Source of the DNA: Leptolyngbyaceae cyanobacterium JSC-12
GTDB lineage: Bacteria; Cyanobacteriota; Cyanobacteriia; Leptolyngbyales; Leptolyngbyaceae
Reading direction: 5' to 3'
Assembly (NCBI GenBank): GCA_000309945.1
Contig: CM001633.1
Coordinates: 704,723 to 768,722, forward strand
Length of the DNA stretch: 64,000 bases
Shown: piece after piece, positions 53,701-62,700 of the stretch
Layout of the letters: every line of letters starts with the position of its first letter
How positions within the stretch are numbered: position 1 is the stretch's first letter
Program-made: the position numbers and the translations under genes
The notes under the pieces: generated by a model
Database searches by the model: none
What the model was told of the DNA's origin: nothing
The model's input: the letters and a program-made list of their open reading frames with translations, nothing else

Positions 53701-56700
53701 GTAATCGTCCACAATCCATAAGTACAGTTCTAGACCCACTAAGAGAATTTCAGAAAAGTCTTAAGTTAACTGAGAGGTCCATATATAAGTCAGCTAGCGA
53801 AGAAATTCTTGAATCTGCTGACATTCAGGTGTCTCGTCAAGCTTTGGCATCCACAAATAAACGGTACAAAACTCTACAAGCAGAAATTCAAGGTCTGAAG
53901 TATCGACGAGTAGGTTTAAGATTCAATACTTCAGCAGCAATTGCTGCAGGACTTGTTGCTGGATTTGGACTCAAAACACTGTCAATGGGTGCTGCCTATG
54001 TTCTTAATTTAATAAATAACAACACATCTGGCATATCGCCTTCAGGCATGGATGCTTACTTTTCATCCACGTTTGAGCGTTTAACTCAAGAAGGCATTGC
54101 AAAAGCGGTAACTCGCGAGGACTATGTAAACTTAGCGATCGGTCATACTTTAGCCCAATCATTTTTGAACAGTGGAAAACAAAAGCAGAAAGTTTATACG
54201 GTTGCAACTCAGCTAACTTCACCATTCATACAAGTTCCTTTTTTATTAAAAGCAGATTCCGTAACAGGAAAAGCTAGCCTTTCAGTTGGTCTACAGTTAA
54301 TGCCTCTGTTAGGTTCTGGTGTGACTCCTGCTTTACCATTTTCAATCCGGCTTAATAAAGATGAGCTGGACTCATTCGACATTGGCGCTCAAGTACCAGG
54401 ATTGTTTAGCTCTTTTCAAATTGCTAGTGTCATGGCTAGAGGAATGCTCTCTGCTCTGACATTTGGAAACAGTCTTATTTACGAAAAAGAGTCTGTATAT
54501 GAAAAAGGGATGGAGTTTGTAGGACTCAGTACCGCTCTTCTTTTAGGAGCTAACAAACTGTCTCAAGCAGATATTCGGTCAAAGCTTGCCAATAGAATTG
54601 GGTCTAACCACTCGTTATTAAAACAACTTGATGATGTTGATAAACACACTCGTGCTCTTAGACAAATAAGTAGAGGAGCCTTAGAGTTTTCGAATAAAAC
54701 ACTAAGGTTTATCTACTCTTTGCCCGTCGCGTTTGCAAGTAGTACTCTCCAAGCTGTTGCACCCATTATCAATCCACAGCTTGCTAATTTCAAAGTACCA
54801 AAAGGGTTACGTAAAGCAGCACCTTACTATCTTAGTTTGGTGATGGCGAATCTTATGGCTGACCCTGATGGTGGTTATGTGGGTGAGTCTTTCAAAGATC
54901 CTTTGACAAAAGTTGGGGGAGTTCTTGGAGCAGGTTTATTAACAGGTGCAGTTTTAGATCGGATGGGAGTGTTTGCAGATACAGAGAGTTTAGCTGCTCA
55001 ATTTCAGGCTAGTACTCGAAATCTTTCTGCAAAAGAGTATAGGCAATTAGTTCAAGACTGGTTACCAAAGGCAAAGGCTGGAACATCTGCTGCAGACTAT
55101 ATTGACGAATTGGTTGAAAACTTACGTACAGCTCCAGCTTCGTCGATTACTTCAAAAAGAGCAGTCTCACGTCAACTTTTATCTACTATAAGTGCTCCAT
55201 CACTTTGGGAGCAGGCGCATCGAATTTCAGAACTGAAATTTCTACACGAAGTGAGTGACGGAAGTTTAAAAACTCCAAATAAAATAGACCTTCCTTACAA
55301 GAATCTAAAATCTATTGGGGGAAGAATTGCTGCTGCTGCAATGGGGCTATTTGCCTTAAGAGGTACAGCATATGCGTTAGCTTCGATGATGCCAGAAGGG
55401 TTATTAAGTAATCTGTATAATACTCCTGTGTTAGGTGCAACTTTACGATTACTTTCAGGAGTTGAGCCAGAGCCAAAGTCTAGACAAGGGGTTTTAGCCG
55501 GAGAACGTCCGAGGGGCGCGTATGGTGTTCTTAATAAACTGGCTAAAACTTTGTCTTTTGGTTTGTTTGAATTACCAAAAGCGTCAGGGTTGTACAGTGA
55601 TACTACAGACCCATTCTTAAACCTGATTGGACCTCTCGGAGCTACTTTTAAGTCTCATAAGACTAACTACTATATTCAGTATGCTTCTTCATTTAGTGAT
55701 ATTTCTGCTACTGCCTATGATTTTGTCCGAGGTGGACTATCAACAGATTTACTAGCTAGAACCTACGGTTTGATGCATTTAGGTCAAGCTAAGTCGTTAA
55801 GTGAAGCATTAGCACAAATAAGAGGTGCAGCCCCACGTCAAAAGCTTGCGACTTACGAAACGATCACACCATATGAAATGGATGCGGTTCAAAGTGCTGG
55901 TATTTCACGCGCATTGGGACTAAGACAATTTAGACTCCAACATGCTTCGAATCAGAGAGCGTCGGAATTACTGTTAGATTTCTTGAAAGAAGGCTATGCA
56001 TTTGGCGAACTAGGGCATGACATTATGCCTGGTTATCAGATGCAATACAGAGGGTATAAACCCTTTGATTTTCTGGCGCATAGTGACTTTATTTATCAAA
56101 AGTCAACTATAGAAGGAGGTGAACCACGACAACAAGACCCCTACGAAGCCTTTCTAAACTGGTTTCAAAAGTCACAGTGGAAGAGTCGAAAGTTAGCTGA
56201 AAGCTATAACCCTTTTGATTTAACAAATGGGCTGGGTTCGTTTTCTAACGCAGCCTGGTTAACAGCCCCTCTTGGGGTGTTACTAACATTTGGTGCAATA
56301 AGTGCTGGCACAGAAATCACTGCAAAATTGTCTGCATATGTAGCACAAACAGAAATTAGTAAACTTACAGAAGCTTCTAAGTTAAGTCAGGGTAAGCAGC
56401 TAACAGCCCCCTATCGATACGTCTTCACTTCTGGGAACCTTCCTGGTTCTGGCAAATCTACCATTTTTCAGATAGACAAACTCAATCGGTATAGCAATGT
56501 ACATCGCTTACCGATAGACGTGAGTGAAATTATCGATGGGTCACCCTTTGAGTTAGTATCTGGTATCAATAAGTCTTACCAGAATTTGCACAACAGAGTT
56601 GGCAAGTACTTTACAGGTTCTTATCTAACCCAAGTTAAAAACCTTTTAACGCAGGTTGAAGGAGCAACAGATACTCAGAAAGCACAACTTACGCGAACGT

Positions 56701-59700
56701 TTAAGTCCACGGTGCAAAACGAGGTTACTAAAATTGTTCGTCAACAGATGCAACGGGTCGTACTCAAAGGAACAGACCTAAACTTGTACAGAGCGTTTTA
56801 CGGGGGTAGTAGTCGAAATGCGCCGTCTAATATCCGTGCCTACGTTGATGAAACCAAGTTGTTATTAGGACAAGCTTTAGATGAAGTATTAGACGAAGTT
56901 AATAAACTAGGTGACCTTACAGCAGAATCTAGATACTTGCAGATCTTAAAATTAAACGCCCGGTTTGAGCAAAGTGAGGGGTTGCAGCGATTTTTAGGCA
57001 GATTGTCTGAACCGATTCGCGGCTCTTATGACTTGGATACAGACCGCCGCTCCTGGATGAAGTGGGTAGACCAGCAACTTTCAGGAGAAGATGCCAAGTC
57101 ATCAGTACCGCAAGGAAAGGTTCAACGCTCTCTTGGAAACTTTGCATTTAATCAACCAGCGTTTACCCGTCCTTGGACTGAAGGGTTTCTTACTACAACT
57201 ATAAAAGGTTTGAAAGGAGCCTCCATGCTGACAGGTGCTTGGGTTGCAACCGGGCGTTCCCTTTACGAAATATTTGAGTCGGGGGCAATTTTATTGGGGG
57301 GTTCTTCACAACCAATCTCAACGAGGTTAGCGGCTGGTGAACAGATGACATCGGGTGCTTTGTACTGGGGGATTTCAGCCGGGATTGCTGGTGTGGCAGC
57401 GATGATCGGTTTAGGACCTCTGGGAGCAATCGCTTTAGGCATCGGTTCTTTAATTGGACTAGATCATCTTAAAGCAACCAGTACGCCACTTCGTCAACTA
57501 GAGCAGGGGTTAGTTAAATCAGTTGGTAGATTCTTAGCACAGCCTGTTGAGTCAGCAGCTAAACTAGCTGATTCATTTGGTTTAGGTTCATTCGTCAGAA
57601 CCGCTGGTAATGCGATCGCAACTCCAATAAGTTTCATCGCTTCAACCGTGTCTGCTCCATTTCGGTTTTTACTAGAGAACTTCGCAGCACCTTTTTTACA
57701 GGAACAGAATTTAAGTCTTTTCTCGGATTCACTTCCAGTACAAGTTGTAAAAACTTTGCTTTTACCTAGAAGTGTTTACACTCAGTTCGACTCGTATGAA
57801 CCACGCTCTTCAACCCTTGCTGGGCGGGAACCTTTCGTTGGTGGGAACATTGCCCTTCATTTAAAACGGCAACAGACTGCAAACATTCAAAACGCCATAT
57901 CTGCAAACACATTTATAGATGAGACTACTGTTTATCCTTTGGCTATCGGTAGATTAAGCAGTTCTGGAGATAGGTTAACTGAGCAAAAGTATTTTGACTC
58001 ATCAGCGGGTGGTCGAGTGCTTCAAGCTTTTGGTCCAGGTAACTATCGGATTAGTAATTCACTCCGGTTAGCCTTGCAGCGGCGACAAGCTATGTACCAT
58101 GCAATGGTAACGGTTGCTGCTATAGCTAGACCACCTGAACCTGCTAACCTCTCAAGTTACAGCTTTTTACACGCTGCCTCTAGCACTTTATTAAAATTAC
58201 AACTTGAAGATCTTAGCCAACCTATCACTATTAAATTAAGTCAGCAGCTTTCTGACTCATTCATCACACTTAAGGGACTTTACAGTAAAGTCTCTGAAGC
58301 TTTATGGAAACCAGCAAACTGGTTACTAACTGTAGCAAACAGAGTGAAGTCTCGCTTATCTTATTTAGTTGAACCAATCACAAAGTTCAAGTTAGACTTC
58401 TCGTTTCTAAAAATTAATAAACCTGATTTCAGGTTTAATGTACCCAAAGTAGGTGTACCTAACGCTCTTAAGTCAATCAGACTACCTAGTGTAGATTTTT
58501 CACGACTTACTGATAAAATATTTGATTCTTTAGACTGGGCTTTAGACAAAATCTCAGATTTTAATCTTGGAAGTAAAGTCCCGTCTTACGATATTGGAAA
58601 CTTTTTCCCTAACGGTTCTTTGCCATCGTTTAGTCGAGTTACCACAAAGTTATCTAGTACTTTTTCTTTAGTATCAGAAAAACTTGACCCAGTTATTAAT
58701 CGCTTGAAGGTTGCTTTTTCTAATATTAGTGCAGCTAATCTACCTAATTTTACAACTCCCGATGTTAACGTATCTGGCATAGCAGACCCTCTTGAGAAAG
58801 TAGTTAAAACTGCTACTCGAAATGTTCAGAAGGCTATACCAAGAATTGGATTTGCATTATCAGATGCTTTAGCGTCTGTTCCAAAAGGTTTGTCCCCTGG
58901 ACTATTTTTTGGTGGGTTAGACTTTCTCTCAGCATTTTTAGCTGATGCGCGTTTGAAATCTTTGGATGAAGCAGACCCTTTTAAGGAGTTTCAGAGAGCT
59001 TATCAAGAAGCTGGAGCATCATTTGTTGGATTCACTGTTGGGGGTTTTGTTGCAAGTTTAACTCGAAATCCCTTACTGAGTTTCGGGGCTTCTATTCTAG
59101 GTGGAATATTAGGATTAAATATTGGAGATTCACTTGCAAGGTCTGCCTACAAAAATCAGGAAGAAAATCCAGTACTTACTTATATTCAACAGTCGTTAAC
59201 AACAGCTAGCGCAGTTACATTAATCCAATTACCAAATCTTATTAAAAGTCGCTCAGTAGCTCGGACTGCTCTTCTTAATATCGGTTTGAGCTTTGCGACA
59301 GGTGGGCTTGGTCCGGTGACTCAACTTTCAGCTGTACATAGTTTTTCCAACTTTATTAAGTCATTTCAGGAACAGCCAGGTAAGTTATCTACCTGGATAG
59401 CCAGAACAAAAGAGTTGATTCAAGATACTGCTGAAGCGTTTAAGTTTTGGAGTAGTGGCGAGGTTTCAGGTCAATACGTTAAAGCTACGAGATCGTTAAG
59501 TCGAAATATTCTTTTGGGCCTTGGTACGGAAGCTGACATTCCGTTGACCAGTGTTCGTACCCGTTCTTCTGGTAGTCGTTTCTCGATTGAAGGCAGCTAT
59601 CAAAGTAAATACCGCTCTATTCAACTGAGTAAGGCAACGGCAAGAGTTTTAGGAAGAGAAGCTGTTGGACGTAGGGTACGCCCCACTGATTTAGCTGAAG

Positions 59701-62700
59701 CTCGGTTCACACTGCTGCACGAAGCTTCTCATGCTTTAGATGACTTGGGTCAAAAACAGCGTTTAACTTTGGATGATTTAGACCAGTTTATTTATTCACA
59801 CGCCACAACTCGGTCAAATGTTCAAGAACTTAAGGACTTGCTAACTAGATCTAGTCAATCATCCACTGTCGCTTTGTATCAGAGGTTTTCCGGTGATGTA
59901 AACGCTAGCTTTTTGCAGCAGGTTTACAGTGATGAGTTATCTGCCAATGTTCGAGCGTTAGATGAATATATCAAGCGTTATCCCGGTCAGGTAGATGACT
60001 TGCTAAAAGTCCTGCGTAGGACTAGTAATGCAGGCATCACAGACAAATATGAATCAATTCTAGAGTTAATAAAAGATCGAACGAGTTTTGTTGATCCAGG
60101 TGTTCGATACAGACGTGCAGCTAGTAAAGCTTTTCGTGTAGAACGAGCAGTTTTAGGTGACGTACTAAATGCACCTAAAAGGTTTGTTAAAGGTTTCGTT
60201 TCTCATAAGTCTACTGCCCCACTTATTAATTTACGGTTTGCTGGACAAGCGCCAGATATGTCTGGGTGGAACTTAGCAGTCCAAACTTTTAACGCTGATT
60301 TTTCTGACCTTCCAAAACCTGTTGGAAAAATTCTTGGAGGGGTAGCAAAAGGAATTGGTTCTTACAGAATGCTTCGTTCCGGTTCAAGCATTCTTGCAGC
60401 TTCTCTGAGAAATGTAGCATTAACTACGCTTGGTTCACTTGAGAAAGTTATTAACCCTGCCTACGCTGCAACCTACAATCTAAACTCTAAAATGTCTGCT
60501 GGCGGGGTTAGTGCTATTGGATTGGTTGATTCTGTATTTATAGGAGTTGATTTATTTCAAGGTATTCAGTCCAACGCTGACTATGCTGCTCTTAATAAAA
60601 AGCTAAGACAGAACCCGGCACAAGTGCAGGCATTTAAGCGAGAGATTATTAAGCTACGAAATAGTCAATTAGGAGGATTTCTGGGAGCAACACTAGGCGC
60701 TGCTGCTGGTTTGATTTCGAAAAATCCTCTCTATGGATTTATCCTGGGAGGAGCTGCCGGACTTGTTGCACCTTTGGTTGGATTCTTTGGACTCTCAGCT
60801 TATTTAGGTCAACAGGATTTAGAGTATGCAGCTAACGGTCATGCTCTATATGACCCAATGCAGTCACCTTCAATTTACTTACGAGTTAATAAACAATTGC
60901 TAGCAGAGAAGGAAGCAACCACAAGAGTGCTGCGTCCTTTAAGGTCTAGTATTAAAAAGTTTGTTTCTCAAACAATGCGGTTAGTTGGACGAGCTGTGTT
61001 TCAGGCAGCTAAGCTTGGCTATAATGCTTTGTCGCATCTGACTGCACTGGGGGTTGCGGCTACCACAACAACGGCTGCATTTTTAGGCTCTTCTCTGGCA
61101 CTTGCAATTCCAGTCTTAGGAAAGGCTTACAACTTACTAGAGTTTGGCGCAAAAGGATTTGGACGATTTGCCTACTCTCTTGGAAAACCGTTATTTCCAG
61201 TGGTTGCATACCCTATTCGGCAACTGGGTAAACTCACTAGAAAAGGTATAGCTTTAAGCGCGACGGTTGTTAACAAAGTGACAGAATTTACTACCAATCA
61301 GGTAGCTAAACTAGGCAGATTCAGTCAGCAAATTCTTTCAAATGTTTGGTCGTCTGGAGTGTATGTTGCAAGTCAAGCTTTGCGTATGGCTTCAAAAGCT
61401 GAGAGCTACTTAGGAGAAGCTGCCGCTAAGTTATATCAATATATTCCTCAATTTTCTTACTGGTCGGATGACCTGTTTCTTCCAGCCTTAAAATTTGCAG
61501 GTAGTACTGCACTGAAAACTGCACAACTCTCGATGGCTGCTGGTCGGGCTGTATTAAGTTCTTCATTTAGCCTGGTTAAATCAACAGTCAAAGCTTTTAC
61601 ACAGACTGTTAGGTTTGCTTCCGAGAATTCTTACAAGCTAGCCAAACCTATTATTAATGCATCAATCCAAGGATTACAGCTAGGAGTATCAGCAGCTTTC
61701 GAAATTGCTCGTCCGATAGCTAGCTTAACTAATAATCTTTTACGCTCTTCTTTTTACTTAGGTTCTAGTGTTCTTAAAGCTGGCGTTCATACTGTCTCGC
61801 TTCTTGCTCGAACAGGTTTTAACGTTTTAAGTAAAGTAACACAAGCACTGGCACAGTCAGCTGGATCTGAACTGCTACGAATCGGGGGTGGTATCTATTC
61901 AGAGTTAGCTACGTTCGCAAAGTATATACCTGGTTATCTAAAAACAAAAGGTAGTTTGCTTCGTCAGCTTGGGCGGTCTGCGTCATCTCTAGTTAAAGCT
62001 ACAGTCAATATAGGTTCAGCTATAGCTCTATCTGCGGGTAAAGCTTTAGTAAGAGGCTCTAGGTTTGCAGCATCGGTAATAGGTTCTTCTGCACAAGCAC
62101 TATGGCAAACCACGCAACGACTTACAGGTTTAAGGTCAGTTTTTCCATTTTTAACAAATTTGGCAATAGGTGCAACAAACCTGCTCTACAAGACGTTAGG
62201 AAAACCAGCGATCGCTGCGACATCCCTTGCCTTAAAACTAGGTGGTAGAGTAATTACCACTTCAGCAAAAGCTGCATTCCACTTATTAAAAACTACTCAT
62301 TTGCCGAAAGGGTTTGTCTCCAAGACTATTTCTGCACTTAGAGATATTGGAGAGTATGCTTCTATAACCACGATGAGTGCCGCTCGGTCTTTTATTAAAA
62401 CTACAGGTGCCTATCTTCGGGAATCATCTAAACTTTTAAGCAATCTGGGTACTCTTACAGGACAGACAGCTAAATTCTTATTTGACTCTTCTGTAGCAAC
62501 AACCAAAGCTGTAGCAACGTTTGGAAAGCACATAATTAACGGTACGGGTCAAGTAACGTCTTACGCTCTTAGATCAACACTTGCCGCCGCCCGGTTTGCT
62601 AAGTCAACTGTTAAAAGTGCCGGAAAGTTATTAGCGTTTGCAGGTAGTGTTACTAACCAACTGGTTGACCGAGGTATAAGACAACTTGTTAGATACACAC

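Larger units (their letters stand above)
5080..62215. repeat. HIP1 octamers GCGATCGC, nine copies
   Basis: Found at 5080, 10187, 17092, 28694, 33169, 48264, 51322, 57612 and 62208 (start positions; may not be exhaustive). This palindrome is strongly over-represented in many cyanobacterial genomes. Its frequency here points to a cyanobacterial host or long residence in one. Confidence 0.85.
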
